From Ifrita kowaldi (Eukaryota > Chordata > Aves > Passeriformes > Cinclosomatidae): a stretch of 64,000 nt of DNA. The DNA is taken from assembly GCA_013398055.1 (NCBI GenBank), contig VZRS01006711.1, forward strand, positions 68,323-132,322. The letters run 5' to 3'. The first letter of the stretch is position 1. Each line of letters starts with the position of its first letter. The position numbers and the translations under genes were made by a program. Under the pieces are notes generated by a model. The model was not told the origin of the DNA and ran no database searches. It worked only from the letters and a program-made list of their open reading frames with translations. This document shows, one piece after another, positions 1 through 11,645 of the stretch.

Positions 1-3000
1 GATTTTGCTGATGAAGGGGTGAACAGCCCTGAGCCCTGTCACATTCCCACTGCTCCTTCCCAGTCTCAAGCCCTCACCTTCTTTTCAGGACACCAGTTGT
101 GGCTGCCCCTGGATCCCTGGCAGTGTCCAAGGCCAGGCTGGATGGGCCTTGGAGCAGCCTGGGACAGTGGAAGGTGTCCCTGCCCATGGCAGGGGGTGGA
201 ACTGGATGAGTTTTAAGGTCTCTTCCAACCCAACCCATTCTGGCATTCACGACTTTGGAAACCAAATTACCCTCCCAGACTGTCCCTGACTCCGGGCTAT
301 GGTGGAGAGAACAGTGAAATACCTGGGAAAATGTGGACCCAAATTACTGCAAGCTTGGAGCAGATAAGGCAGTTTGGGTAACAAATCACAGCAGCTGTCT
401 GCAAGCGCAGTTCTCTCTCCTCAGAGTTGTTTGACAAGGACCGAGTCAGCCGGGCACTCGTCACACTTCCCAATGCTTCCGTGGCCGAACGCGCTGGGAA
501 AACGCCCCCGTGTGCTGCTTCCCCGTGCCTTTGGTGGTTTTCAGCCACAGAAAATAGCAATGTTCCTGCTGGAAGCGCGGTGGCTCTGCGTGTGCAAGCT
601 CACACATCACAGAGCTTGTCAGGACTGCGGGATAATGGGACCAACTGGGAAAATTTCCACGAAGATCGTGAGCGTGCCTGGAGTATCTAGGTCAGATCCT
701 GCTCTAACAAAGTGCACCAAGAGGGTCCCTTTGTACAGAAACTTGTTTAATTAAGATAACAGATGTTGCTATTACACAAGTCATAGGGAATGGTTGTTTA
801 ATTGGACACTTTCACATTCTTTGCTACCAGCACAGAACATCATTTGTTTTTTTATGCATTTCTTTCCTTACAATTAAACTGTATAAACAATGCAGGCACT
901 GTACATTCACAGGAAAAGAAACAGCTCTAATGATGTGGGGGCTTTACATGAAGAAGAATGAGAGAAGAGCAATTTGTTTTGGGGCTTAAAAATACAATTA
1001 TTTTTCTGTCCCAGCCTGAGTACGTGTCTGGTGGCGGGGTAAATATGACTTCCAATAGCTCTAGGAGAACATTAGGAATTAAGACTGTTGTGTACATATT
1101 TTAAATGAAAGTTGTCTTGGTTTTCCTGCACTCTTTCTGATGTTGGGGAGCCAGGGAGAAGGGGAAAAGTGGGAAGCTGTGGAGGACCAAGAGGATGAAA
1201 CGTGAACCTGCTCTTGAACCACACAACGCTACAGCTTCACCTCTGGGAAATGCCACTGTGTCTCACTCTGTGAGGAATAAATAAATGGAATTACTGCCAT
1301 TAAGGCATGCAAATTAAAAGCCCTTTGCCTAAGTCCAAAACAAGACCTGAGAAAAGAGGGAAGACTTGCAGGGGAAGTGATGCAGACCCTGCAGGGCTGA
1401 ACACCCCCTTCCAACGCTATTCCCAGAATGGCTCATGGAAGGGATCACTGGAGGTCATCACACCCAACCTCCCTGCTCAGGCAGGGCCCCCTACAGTACA
1501 TGGTTCAGGATTGAGTCATGATTCAAGAATCCAAACTGGTCTAGAAAAATCATTCCATACCTACAGCAAAATAAATCCCTTGACCAACTCCCTGAGAAAT
1601 TTCCTTAAGATGCTCTAACAAATCAGCCTCTGGTGGAAGTGAGTAAAAGCCAGTTCACTCTGTGCAGTGGAGGGCCAAAAAGCCCCAGTTTGTTGCCACG
1701 GATCACAGGACCATCTCAGGCCCGATGTGAAACCCCACAGTTCCCAAAGCCGAGCCCTCGGGTGCTACTCTCCCACGGGACAGCACCTGGGGGTTTGCTG
1801 GGACACCAACCTTGCTTATCCATGGGCTATGGAAAACTCAGGGGCCATTCCCACCAGAAAGGCATCATCCCCTGGCCCTGAGCAAGGCTTTCCTGGGAAT
1901 AGGTGGATTTTAATCATGTTCCACCTGCTCCTACTCTCCCAGCAGCCCTGTGAGGAGCAGCACTACCAGGACTAAAGACCTCTCCCACAGAGTGCAACAC
2001 TCGCTTTTCTCTGGAATGTGAAGGGAAGATCAAGGATGGAAAATGATCTCTGTCCTTTCCCCGTGCAGAAATAGCCTTTGTTTCCAAACAGCATCTGCAG
2101 TACATCTGTATCTGTGCTAGAACTGTTCCTATATAAAATTTACCCTCTGGAGTCAGGCCCCCAACATCATTTTGACTCAGTCAGGCCTCCAAGGCAGGAT
2201 TTCCATTATTATGGAGATGAAGTGCCTTTAATGACTGCAATAATATAATTGTACCCCAGGGCAGAATTCCTAATAACACAATTGCACAGTTCTCAACCAC
2301 CAGTAAGAGATGCCCTCAGGCCATGGTATTCATTAGAGGTGCAGCACACACTACCTCAGCCTCCAGAGAAGAACATGAAACCTAAACCCATAAAGCTCTT
2401 TTTTTTTTCACCACAGTGGTCTCTGCTCTCTGGGCAAACATTGAACAACACACTTTGTTTTGCTCCCTGGACAGCAGGATCCTCCAGAGCCAGAGTCCCA
2501 GCAGCAAAAAGCCATGCACAGTGTCCCCAGCAAGGAATTTAACATCACACACTAGCTGAAAAGCCACAAAGGCCCCAGGAGGAGCTCTGAAGCGATTGCC
2601 ATGGCAGCCATCAGGCTGAGCCATCAGCATTCAGAGCCAGCACTGGCACAGGAACGCTGCTTTTAACTCCACCTGGAATTGGAAGGATCATCTGTATTGA
2701 TTAAGCTTCACGTGATCAACCTGCAGGCTGGAGACGGATCCAGATGTTCAGGCACCTCTCTGGTACTCGAAGGACCCTTTAACGTCAGCTTAAGCAGAGA
2801 TTTCACTGAAGTTTCTTCTCCCACGCCTGTCTGAAAGCTCTGTTTCCCGTCCTAGATGAAGAGATTGCAGCAGCAGCTTTTCCTGGCATCTTTCTTCCTA
2901 GATTTCAACAGATTTTTTCCAAAAGCCACGAAAGTTCTTGTTTGAAGTCCATGCACAATTGTGGTGTAGGGAGACACTGGAGCTGGACTCCAGCCAGTGC

Positions 3001-4811
3001 TGCTGTCCCCTGGGACAGCGGGGAGGAGATGACGTTTCAGCAGGCACAGACAGCAGAACTAGAGCAGCATTCAGCAGAGCACAGGCGCTCGGCCCCTCCT
3101 GCCCGCGAAGGCAGACGCTGCTGGTGAGCAGTGCCACAGACAATGTCATTCCCTGCCTGTGCATTTCACACGGTGCCCAGGCCCAGCCTGAGGGCTGGGC
3201 TGGTGAATAAAGGCAGTGGTGAGGATTCAGCACCCTCATCCCCACAGCAGTCACAACCCAGTGTGTGTCAGAGCGGAGCAGGTCCCAGCGCCAAGGCGCC
3301 GCGGCGCTGCGCGTTCCGACACCGTGCCAGGCAATCCCTGCTGGATGATCTCGCTGGCTGGAAAACCCCGGGGCCGAAGGAGCTCAAGATTTCACACCTG
3401 CTTGGGCACATTTCACGTCTGGTTTGCCATCCAGGACTGGGTGCCCAGGTGGGAGGCTCCTGGTTCTGGCTCAGCAGGAGCAGGAGGAGCGAGCCTGGCA
3501 CTGCCACGAGAGCCCGCAGCACACCTGGCTGGGTTTGCCCTGAGCTCAGTGCTGTGCTCACCACCCTCCTCCCACCACTGCCCCAACTCTGGCTGGGCAG
3601 TCCCACTCCCAAATTCAAACGAGCAGCAGGAACTGCGCTGTGCCAAGGGGAACAGCCTGAGAGCACACAGCACACTCAGCCACGGACTGTGCCAGCGAGC
3701 ACAGGGGGACAGATGGGACCTCGTGGGGCTGACACCCCAAAGCTTCCAGCACCAAACACCTCCCATCCTTGGCACCACCCTCACCAGAAGAACAAGTTAT
3801 TTCAGTTTTAAAAATCAATACACTTTGATCTACGACAACTTTGACCTCGGCAGCTCTGTGCTCTGCCTGCTGAAGGAGGCTTTGAGTCATCGATCACCAA
3901 CTCCTTTCATCCCAAGGGGTGAGGGAACAGCCCACAGACAGCAGCTTTGTAAGGGTCAGGGAGAGGAGCTAAACAAGTCAGAAACACGGTGTTCAATATT
4001 TTAATCATCTGGCTCTAAATGAACTGTAGCTGTCTGCATACTCAGACACACCACCACAGTATCTGCTTCAATGGACATTACAGGCTGGGTGCAGCCAGCT
4101 CAGACTTTCCAAGAGAAAAGAACAGCTCTAACAGATTAAAGCTTTTAAAGATAACAATTTCCTATCATTTCTGGCTTTTTGACCTTTACTAATAAGGCAG
4201 GATTCTCCCCATCAATCCCAGTGCCATATCATGTTTTGGAGGAGTGTCAAGGACAGCTCTCCATGCCCTGCTCACAGGTGCTGTGACACCACACCCCGAA
4301 TGCAGCCAACAACAAATCAACATCACAGAGGAGGATTTGAAAAGTTGGCTTTTGAATTAAAAAAAAAAACAAACTGGAAAAAAAAATATTTGGCCAGTCT
4401 GAGAAAACCACCTCCAAGTCAGGCATTAGAACTGCCAAATTAATTACTGAGCCCAAATAATTCCTGTTTGCAGGACACTGAGTAATGTACCAGAGCTGTG
4501 CCATTTATCTCCTGGGAATTGATTTTTTTTGTAAAAACAATGTTTATTTAGAGCACTGCAGAGGCAAAATATTTGGTTTTCTGGAGTGCATCTTTATCAG
4601 CTTCTTGGCAGGGATGCTTTAGCAGCACACAGAGGTGGGATGGGCACGGTGGGAGTAGGAATCTCACCCCCAGCTCCTCGGGATTGAACACTGGCTGTTT
4701 CCTCACGTATTTGCAAGTCAATTTTGCAAAGCTATTAATGACAAATTTAGCTTTGATTGCTGCAAGTCCCTGGGTTAGGTAATGAAAGAAATGGTTACTT
4801 TGAGACATTAC
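1..4811 (-). other. Intron downstream of the last visible CNTN4 exon
   Basis: This stretch holds one CR1 fragment near 88-251 and otherwise apparently unique sequence. A G+C-rich part at about 2.9-3.9 kb keeps several frames open on both strands, including plus-strand frames at 3131-3811 and 3216-4004 that overlap each other. None shows a recognisable domain or splice pattern. I found no exon for the second half of Ig5. Confidence 0.7.
88..251 (+). mobile_element. CR1 LINE 3-prime fragment
   Basis: The text matches the familiar avian CR1 tail: GTGTCCAAGGCCAGGCTGGA, GGACAGTGGAAGGTGTCCCT, then TTCCAACCCAACCCATTCTG. The order puts the CR1 3-prime end to the right. The family was identified by eye. 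Confidence 0.88.
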
Positions 4812-4962
4812 CTCTCATTTTCTCTCAGGATGTCTTTTCCTTTCTTCCATGAATAAGTAGGTCTGGGGGAGGCTTTGGGCTTGCACTCAATGATGACTTC
4901 ACCACCCACTTTAACAAGAGTTAACTTCTTCAGGAGAGTTTTGGAAAAGTCTGGACCAATGG
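4812..4962 (-). CDS. CNTN4: CNTN4 exon, first half of Ig5 (151 bp)
   Basis: The acceptor is TTGATTTTGCTTTCAG and the donor GTAATG, a weaker match to consensus. G plus CC makes Ala387, then IGPDFSKTLLKKLTLVKVGG, IIECKPKASPRPTYSWKKGK and DILRENE, ending with two bases of Arg437. Cys413 is the first Ig5 cysteine and Trp425 the core tryptophan. The VKVGGEV phrase points to CNTN4 rather than CNTN3 or CNTN6. The partner exon with the second Ig5 cysteine was looked for at 1-4811 and not seen, so it probably lies beyond the left edge. Confidence 0.95.
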
Positions 4963-5880
4963 CTGAAAGCAAAATCAACACAAACCAGATCAGAATTCCC
5001 TCGGGAAAAAACAAAGTCAGACTCTTTTGAACATTACAAAATTCCAGGGTTGTTTCTCACTTACAATTCCTAAATGATTGGACTTTATGAACTATGTGGA
5101 TGTCGGGGCAAACAGACACCTGAGTGCTTCTTTCAGTGCAAAAAATACTTGATTTGTTTAAAATGTGTGTTCAGCTAAAAACACGAGAAACCAGTAACCC
5201 CATCATGCACATCTTACTGGGGCAGCACCCCTGGGAACCACTCATACATGAGGAGTATGAAGTCTTTCCTTTTTCTGTGTCAGGATCATCCTTTTGTCAG
5301 GCAGGAAAATTCTCCCGAACACAGAAGCCACATAATTAATCAGGAATGTTAATATTTCTAGAAAGGTTGACACTTTTATGCTTTCTATTCAGAGCTGTTG
5401 CATAAACTGGGTTATTTACTTTAATTCTCTGCCGGTGGGAGACACTGACATGGCCAGGCCCTGAACCAAGCAAAACAAGGCACAGCTTGTTGGCCCCAGG
5501 GCACAAAGTGCTCTGGAATCAGCTCCTCTACTGCCCCCAGGGCACACTCCTGTGTTTGGTGGCAAACCCCGAAGCCCTGCAGCCTCTCTGCAGCCCAGGG
5601 GACAAGGAGATGCTCTGGGGTCTGATTCCTGCCTCAAAGGAAAATCTTTAATGATCCCTTTGCTGGGACCCCATGACAGGCAGGGCTCTGAGGCAGCAGC
5701 CTCCAGAATGACTCTGGCACCGAAACCCCCCAAGACAGCCAGGAGGTTTTATTGATGTCAAGTAGGACAAATCATTTTTTCAATGTAGAAAGCTCAGAGC
5801 AAAGGGTGAGGCAGCTGAAGGGGTTTAGGAACAGCTCTGGCAGACGGGAGCTCGGCTTTCTGTCGGAGCAGTGGTAGCAA

Positions 5881-6280
5881 TCTCTGCTCTCTCCATGCTC
5901 CCTGCTGGCTCCCTGGGTCCCTCCAGCTCCAGCCCTGGATCCCTCCAGCTCTCAGCACTCTCTGCTCTCTCCGTGCTCTCTGCTGGCTCCCTGGATCCCT
6001 CCAGCTCCAGCCCTGGATCCCTCCAGCTCTCAGCACTCTCTGCTCTCTCCATGCTCCCTGCTGGCTCCCTGGGTCCCTCCAGCTCCAGCCCTGGATCCCT
6101 CCAGCTCTCAGCACTCTCTGCTCTCTCCATGCTCTCTGCTGGCTCCCTGGGTCCCTCCAGCTCCAGCCCTGGATCCCTCCAGCTCTCAGCACTCTCTGCT
6201 CTCTCCGTGCTCCCTGCTGGCTCCCTGGGTCCCTCCAGCTCCAGCCCTGGATGCCTCCAGCTCTCAGCACTGTCCTTGAT
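5881..6280. repeat. 78-bp minisatellite, about five units
   Basis: Repeats of a unit with TCTCTGCTCTCTCC, GCTGGCTCCCTGG and CTCCAGCTCCAGCCCTGGAT return every 78 bp, with a few substitutions. The period is a multiple of three, so several frames remain open on both strands and give apparent repetitive proteins of 26-residue period. It lies inside an intron, and no splice signals support translation. Confidence 0.93.
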
Positions 6281-8167
6281 TCCCTCATTGCTGCCCCTGT
6301 GAGATGGGAGTTGAGATCTCCGTGCCCTGCATCGCCTCCATGCCCCATGACAGGATCCAAAGCTCACCTGCAGCAGCCGGGACACCAAACCCAGCAAATT
6401 CCTTTTCCTCAGGGCACCTCATCTGCCTCAATTCTTTTGGATATCGTTCCTGCTGCCACAGAGGTGAATAAGCATAATCCCACACTGAAAATGGGATGGG
6501 CTTTATGATCCAACAGTGATCCAGGTTCCTGAGTCAGAGCTCTGTGATCTCTGAGCTGTTTTGTTTTCCATGTCTAATCACCCTCAGAAACACAGGTATG
6601 ATATTAAAGACCATAAAGAAGCCCTGAAATCAGCACTGGCTTTGTAAAACACTCCAGAATTAAAGGAGACATCCTGAGGACACTTCCCACCAATGCACCC
6701 AGAACCAAATGCATTAATATTTATATCATATATCATTATTAATACATTATCACTTCTGAAACTTATTTCTCATGATTGTCCCAAATTTATGAGCAAAAGA
6801 GATTTTTTGACTAATCCTGTTACTCCCATCTCTGTGATAAACAGTTTAGACTGGTTTTTTGTGAGTCACTTGCTGCATTTTCTTGCTCCTGACAGAGGAG
6901 TTGCTCACTGTGGGTTTTATTCCGTGATGTTCAAAACGTTGTCATTTGACATTTAGAAACTCTGGGCTCATTTCTCAGCACTGCCACAACTTCCCTGTGC
7001 CACTTCAGGAGTAATGAATTTAATTTATTCACACCTTTTGTTTGTCCAATGGGGATTTTAATGACCTTTTTTTCCCACTCTAGGCCCACATTTCATTTCT
7101 TCAATTTGTTTTTTCAACATCTAGCCTAAAAATTCTGTAAGACAAGACTGCATCTCGAAATATGTATTTTACATTGTCCAGCACCACAGGATTCTCCTTT
7201 TATTTAAAGACTCCAGGCAAGATAATTGGCAACAATAATTGAGCAGAATCACTCTGAGAAAAGCTCTGTCTGTAATTTTCCATTTCCCTCTTTCACTTCA
7301 TTTTGCTATAAGTCTCACTTGAGATGATTAAACACCACTAGTAGCAAGTGCTTAACTTCAGGACCTTTTAAAACAACCATTTTAACACTCAGATCTGCTT
7401 AAAAGCGAAAATTTCCCAGGGAGGGCTCAGAATGTTGCCCTGCTTTGAAACTCCAGTGAAAAGGCAAACCTGCTGCTTTCCTTTCAAAATGTGCCAAGTT
7501 AAATCACAGATGCACAGGAGTTTATCTGCAGGACACCATTTGGGTGCTTTTCCTGTGACAGACAGGAACAGAGCTGCAGAACCCAAGTGAGAAGCTGGCC
7601 AAATAAATATTCCCTGACAGGTTTCTCACACCAGACTCCCCAAAATGTGGTTTTTGTGTGGACACGAGGAGCTGCTGGGCACAGGGACACCTTGGGAGTC
7701 CCCACCAACAAGGATTAAACCTCTCTCCTCTGAAAACATCTCCCTTCTTCCCAAAGGTCCTTTTTTACCAGGTTTTAAATAGACAGGAAAAGCATCAGTG
7801 GGTTTATTTCGATTTCTTTCATGTCCAATAAATCTCAGCAATGTGAAGTCTAATTTATTGAGCATTATCGTACCTTTCTCCAACAGCAACACAGACAATC
7901 CTTCACAGGAGTTTTTTTTCTATGCAGGCATCTATCACTGATGATAAAAAATGACCAATAATTGAAACTCCCACAGCTGAAAAAAACCTGGTGCTTTGTT
8001 CTTCAGGGTAAATCAGGGAATGCTGCTACCGAACATTTGAGAACAACTAAACTGTTCTTTTGTAACCAGGAATTGTGTTTGACCCTTTGAAACTACATCC
8101 CTGTGCTGACACAGCACTCTCCAGGCCTGCCACCCGTACAAGAACATGGTTTGGGGTTGAGTTACAG

Positions 8168-8446
8168 CCTGGCAGGGACCTCTGGGATGGTCCCAGCCCA
8201 CCCCTGCTCAACCAGGAGCAGCTACAGGAGGCTGCCCAGGGCTGTGGCCAGTTGGATGTTGATCTCCAAGGACAGCGATGCCACAATGTCTCTGGACACT
8301 TTGCTCTAGTGTCCAACCAGCCTCAAAATAAAGTTTTTCTTGTTTGAAGTGGCATTTCCAGGGTTTCAGTTTGGGGCCACTGCCTCCTGTCCTGGCACTG
8401 GCACCTCTGAGAAGATCCTGGCTCTGTAACTTCTGCTCCCTCCCCT
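8168..8446 (-). mobile_element. CR1-like LINE fragment, diverged
   Basis: It shows the reverse-strand order of a CR1 tail: CCCACCCCTGCTCAACCAGG, GGAGGCTGCCCAGGGCTGTG, GTTTCAGTTTGGGGCCACTG and CTCCTGTCCTGGCACTGGCA. It is more diverged than the other copies and probably an older subfamily. Confidence 0.75.
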
Positions 8447-8945
8447 CAGCTATTTCCCCACTTGGATTCACATGAGCTTCTCCTGGTATTAAGGTGGGAG
8501 GAGCAGAGCAGGTGTGCCCAGAACTGTGGCTGCTTTACTTTGGGATGGGAGCATTTTGGTTGCCATTGGATTGCTGGAAGGTCTCTTCAGACAGGAGGTT
8601 TGTCACCATGTCCTCAGCAGAGTCACCTCTGCAGCCAGGACGAGGCATTTACGGTCCTGGATGTTCTGAATGACAACGCTCAGGTTTCTCCATAAACAGC
8701 TTTAGCCAGCAGGAGAGTGAATGCACCTGCCAGCTCTGTCACCTGCAGGAACACGGCAACATGGGATGAAGTGAACAACATCTGCTCTCTGCTCTCCACT
8801 TGCTCAAGTTTTCATTTCACTCCTTCCTTCACAACAAATCGTCAAAGATCCCCTTCTGCTCCAGATGCTGCAACTTGGCAAAGGCAGCTCGGGCAGAGAC
8901 TCCTCTGCTGCTGGGAGGGCTGGGGGGCTCGGGGAGTGAACTCAC

Positions 8946-9075
8946 CTATGACACTGAGCTCTGCGCTGGCCAAGACGACGCCGTGCCTGTTCTCCGCCAC
9001 GCACTGGTACATCCCGGCATCCGAGAGACTCACGTTGGCAATGGTGAGAGAGCCCTGCTCCAGCTGCACTCTGCC
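8946..9075 (-). CDS. CNTN4: CNTN4 exon, second half of Ig4, duplicate copy on the left contig
   Basis: This is identical in protein to the copy at 10178-10307; the only exonic difference is at 9022 (TCG against TCA, both Ser361). It has the same acceptor and donor. It lies on the contig end that also continues to the Ig5 exon at 4812-4962. Joined to that exon its last base makes Ala387, so the reading frame is correct from either copy. I treat it as an assembly duplicate: annotate one exon, not two. Confidence 0.9.
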
Positions 9076-9460
9076 CTGGGGAAGCAGCAAAACAAACTCC
9101 ACAATAAACCAGGAGTTGCCCCCTCGGAGCATAAACCCAGAGGTTGCCGTGCTGTATTTTATAGCACGGTGGACCAAAGGAAGCAGCAGTAACAGGAAGA
9201 ATTTGCATGTTGCAATTTATTTGTCTGCCAGCCAAATTTATGTCAGGTTAGAGACTAAATGGTAAAACCAATATAGGAGTTGGTAAATGCAATTTAAATT
9301 GGAGGACTTTCCCTTGACCCCTCATTGATTTAATACCCAAAGCATTTAGATTAATATCCCTTTCAAGGAGATAAGCTTGAAGCAAGAACGGCACTTCAGT
9401 TCCACAGTGGCACATCCCAGCCAACCCCATCCTCAGAAACATTTAAAGCAATGGTATTTC

Positions 9461-9702
9461 CACAGAATCACAGAGTCATTAAGGTTGGAAAAGACCTTCA
9501 GGATTATTGAGTCCAACCTTTGACCAAACACCACCGTATCAACTAAACTACAGCACACACAGGTGTTTCTTGGACACCTCCGGGGATGGGGACTCCAAAC
9601 CTCCCTGGGCAGTTCCAAGGCCTGACCGCCCTTCCCATGAGGAAATTCCTCCTGATGTCCACCCTGACCCTCCCCTTGATGCCATTTTGAGTCCCTATGG
9701 CA
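9461..9702 (-). mobile_element. CR1 LINE 3-prime fragment
   Basis: It begins CACAGAATCACAGAGTCATT and GGTTGGAAAAGACCTTCAGG, followed by GAGTCCAACCTTTGACCAAA, the reversed 3-prime end of a CR1 subfamily different from most others here. Because of the assembly duplication the same insertion is printed again at 10693-10934 and, in part, at 11646-11864. Confidence 0.85.
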
Positions 9703-9942
9703 ATGCAGGCTGGTAAGACAGGTTGCCATCTTAGCCAGCACAGACAGAAACACTTAAAATCCTCTGCAATTTACTGAAAACAATGCAGATGTTAATAATT
9801 TAATGCTCCTTTACTTCCTATCAGCCACTAACGTGATGCAAGAACAGGACCATCTGCCAGTGGCCAGCGTGAAGCAACCAGAATCAGTGTGTGGAATGAA
9901 AGACCAGGCTATCATTTGTCAGCCTGAGGACATGGAGCTCGA

Positions 9943-9943
9943 N
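9943..9943. other. Single-N assembly join
   Basis: The sequence breaks mid-repeat here: the left flank GACATGGAGCTCGA recurs intact at 11161-11174, and the right flank GGAGAGTGAATGCACC recurs at 8712. A one-base N is a common placeholder for a gap of zero or negative estimated size. Confidence 0.97.
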
Positions 9944-10177
9944 GGAGAGTGAATGCACCTGCCAGCTCTGTCACCTGCAGGAACACGGCAACATGGGATG
10001 AAGTGAACAACATCTGCTCTCTGCTCTCCACTTGCTCAAGTTTTCATTTCACTCCTTCCTTCACAACAAATCGTCAAAGATCCCCTTCTGCTCCAGATGC
10101 TGCAACTTGGCAAAGGCAGCTTGGGCAGAGACTCCTCTGCTGCTGGGAGGGCTGGGGGCCTCGGGGAGTGAACTCAC

Positions 10178-10307
10178 CTATGACACTGAGCTCTGCGCTG
10201 GCCAAGACGACGCCGTGCCTGTTCTCCGCCACGCACTGGTACATCCCGGCATCTGAGAGACTCACGTTGGCAATGGTGAGAGAGCCCTGCTCCAGCTGCA
10301 CTCTGCC
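10178..10307 (-). CDS. CNTN4: CNTN4 exon, second half of Ig4, copy on the middle contig (130 bp)
   Basis: The acceptor is TTTTGCTGCTCCCCCAG and the donor GTGAGT. It starts in phase 0 (GRVQLEQGSLTIANVSLSD), has Cys368 in the DAGMYQCVAENRHG signature pairing with Cys321, and ends LASAELSVI plus one base. NVS at 357-359 is a possible N-glycosylation site. The same exon occurs at 8946-9075 with one synonymous difference. The two copies sit in duplicated sequence bounded by a single N, so they are most likely two assembled versions of one exon. A transcript holding both would repeat half an Ig domain with two second cysteines. Confidence 0.93.
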
Positions 10308-10692
10308 CTGGGGGAGCAGCAAAACAAACTCCACAATAAACCAGGAGTTGCCCCCTCGGAGCATAAACCCAGAGGTTGCCGTGCTGTATTTTATAGCACG
10401 GTGGACCAAAGGAAGCAGCAGTAACAGGAAGAATTTGCATGTTGCAATTTATTTGTCTGCCAGCCAAATTTATGTCAGGTTAGAGACTAAATGGTAAAAC
10501 CAATATAGGAGTTGGTAAATGCAATTTAAATTGGAGGACTTTCCCTTGACCCCTCATTGATTTAATACCCAAAGCATTTAGATTAATATCCCTTTCAAGG
10601 AGATAAGCTTGAAGCAAGAACGGCACTTCAGTTCCACAGTGGCACATCCCAGCCAACCCCATCCTCAGAAACATTTAAAGCAATGGTATTTC

Positions 10693-10934
10693 CACAGAAT
10701 CACAGAGTCATTAAGGTTGGAAAAGACCTTCAGGATTATTGAGTCCAACCTTTGACCAAACACCACCGTATCAACTAAACTACAGCACACACAGGTGTTT
10801 CTTGGACACCTCCGGGGATGGGGACTCCAAACCTCCCTGGGCAGTTCCAAGGCCTGACCGCCCTTCCCATGAGGAAATTCCTCCTGATGTCCACCCTGAC
10901 CCTCCCCTTGATGCCATTTTGAGTCCCTATGGCA
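10693..10934 (-). mobile_element. CR1 fragment, assembly duplicate of 9461-9702
   Basis: Same insertion as 9461-9702, carried on the middle contig. Not an independent transposition event. Confidence 0.85.
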
Positions 10935-11644
10935 ATGCAGGCTGGTAAGACAGGTTGCCATCTTAGCCAGCACAGACAGAAACACTTAAAATCCTCTGCA
11001 ATTTACTGAAAACAATGCAGATGTTAATAATTTAATGCTCCTTTACTTCCTATCAGCCACTAACGTGATGCAAGAACAGGACCATCTGCCAGTGGCCAGC
11101 GTGAAGCAACCAGAATCAGTGTGTGGAATGAAAGACCAGGCTATCATTTGTCAGCCTGAGGACATGGAGCTCGAATTATCAATTCTAATAAGTACAGCAA
11201 AGTGTTCCCTCCCTCCCCCGGAGTTTGACATTTAAAAAAAAAAAGATTCTAAAATAAAGAGCTATTGGTTTTCTACTTAGCCTTAGGGCAGAAATTTAAT
11301 GTTTGTGCAATTTTTATCAGGGTTTGATCAAATTGGGGCTGCCATGTTCTTTCACTGTAAGTGAAGGGGGAAAAATGCTGCCTACTGTGCAGCCAAAGCT
11401 TTGGTGACTTGGCTGAGTTTGTGGTGACAAGGTGGGGTCATGGACTGGGTGATGACCCTCCAGGAGAGGCTGGCCAGACGTGGTGGTGGGAGGGGTGTGA
11501 TTCCACAGCTCCTCATCACCTGCACAGGGACACAGCTCAGCAGGAGGAGTGGGAACACCACTAAAGACCAGCAGGAACACAAAGGTTTCATTATCACTTC
11601 AAGTTCACCTCAGCATCATAAACTGAAATAATTAATCTGGGGTG
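10716..11644. repeat. Assembly duplicate, second pair, left copy
   Basis: This 929-bp stretch recurs at 11646-12574 with an offset of 930. I saw no differences by eye. It begins inside a CR1 fragment and ends at the N at 11645. Confidence 0.95.
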
Positions 11645-11645
11645 N
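11645..11645. other. Single-N assembly join
   Basis: The left flank AATTAATCTGGGGTG recurs at 12560-12574 and continues into unique sequence; the right flank GTTGGAAAAGACCTTC recurs at 10716. This is the second unmerged overlap. Confidence 0.97.

Larger units (their letters stand above)
4963..8945 (-). other. Intron between the Ig4 and Ig5 exons (about 4.0 kb)
   Basis: It contains a 78-bp minisatellite at about 5881-6280 and a CR1 fragment at about 8168-8446. The remainder is moderately AT-rich sequence with no feature I can support. The right part (8712-8945) is inside the first assembly duplication. Confidence 0.7.
8712..9942. repeat. Assembly duplicate, first pair, left copy
   Basis: This 1,231-bp stretch recurs at 9944-11174 with an offset of 1,232. 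By eye I count four base differences, at 8890, 8927, 9022 and 9082. The copy stops exactly at the N at 9943, while the right copy continues through the same sequence into new sequence. That is what two overlapping contig ends joined without merging would give. Confidence 0.95.
9944..11174. repeat. Assembly duplicate, first pair, right copy
   Basis: This matches 8712-9942 and includes the second Ig4 exon and a CR1 fragment. It belongs to the middle contig, 9944-11644, which is only about 1.7 kb long and overlaps its neighbours on both sides. Confidence 0.95.

Noticed and set aside
5794..6397. Long repetitive frames (143-190 codons) on both strands
   Set aside because: They are produced by the 78-bp minisatellite, whose period is a multiple of three. 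No splice sites, domain or start context supports a gene.
8946..10307. True tandem duplication of an Ig4 exon, possibly a mutually exclusive splice pair
   Set aside because: The copies encode the same protein and the repeat boundary coincides exactly with an N. A second such overlap lies next to it. An assembly cause is far more likely.
8712..10497. Plus-strand frames of 182 codons occurring twice
   Set aside because: They are the antisense of the Ig4 exon and its flanks, seen twice because of the assembly duplicate.
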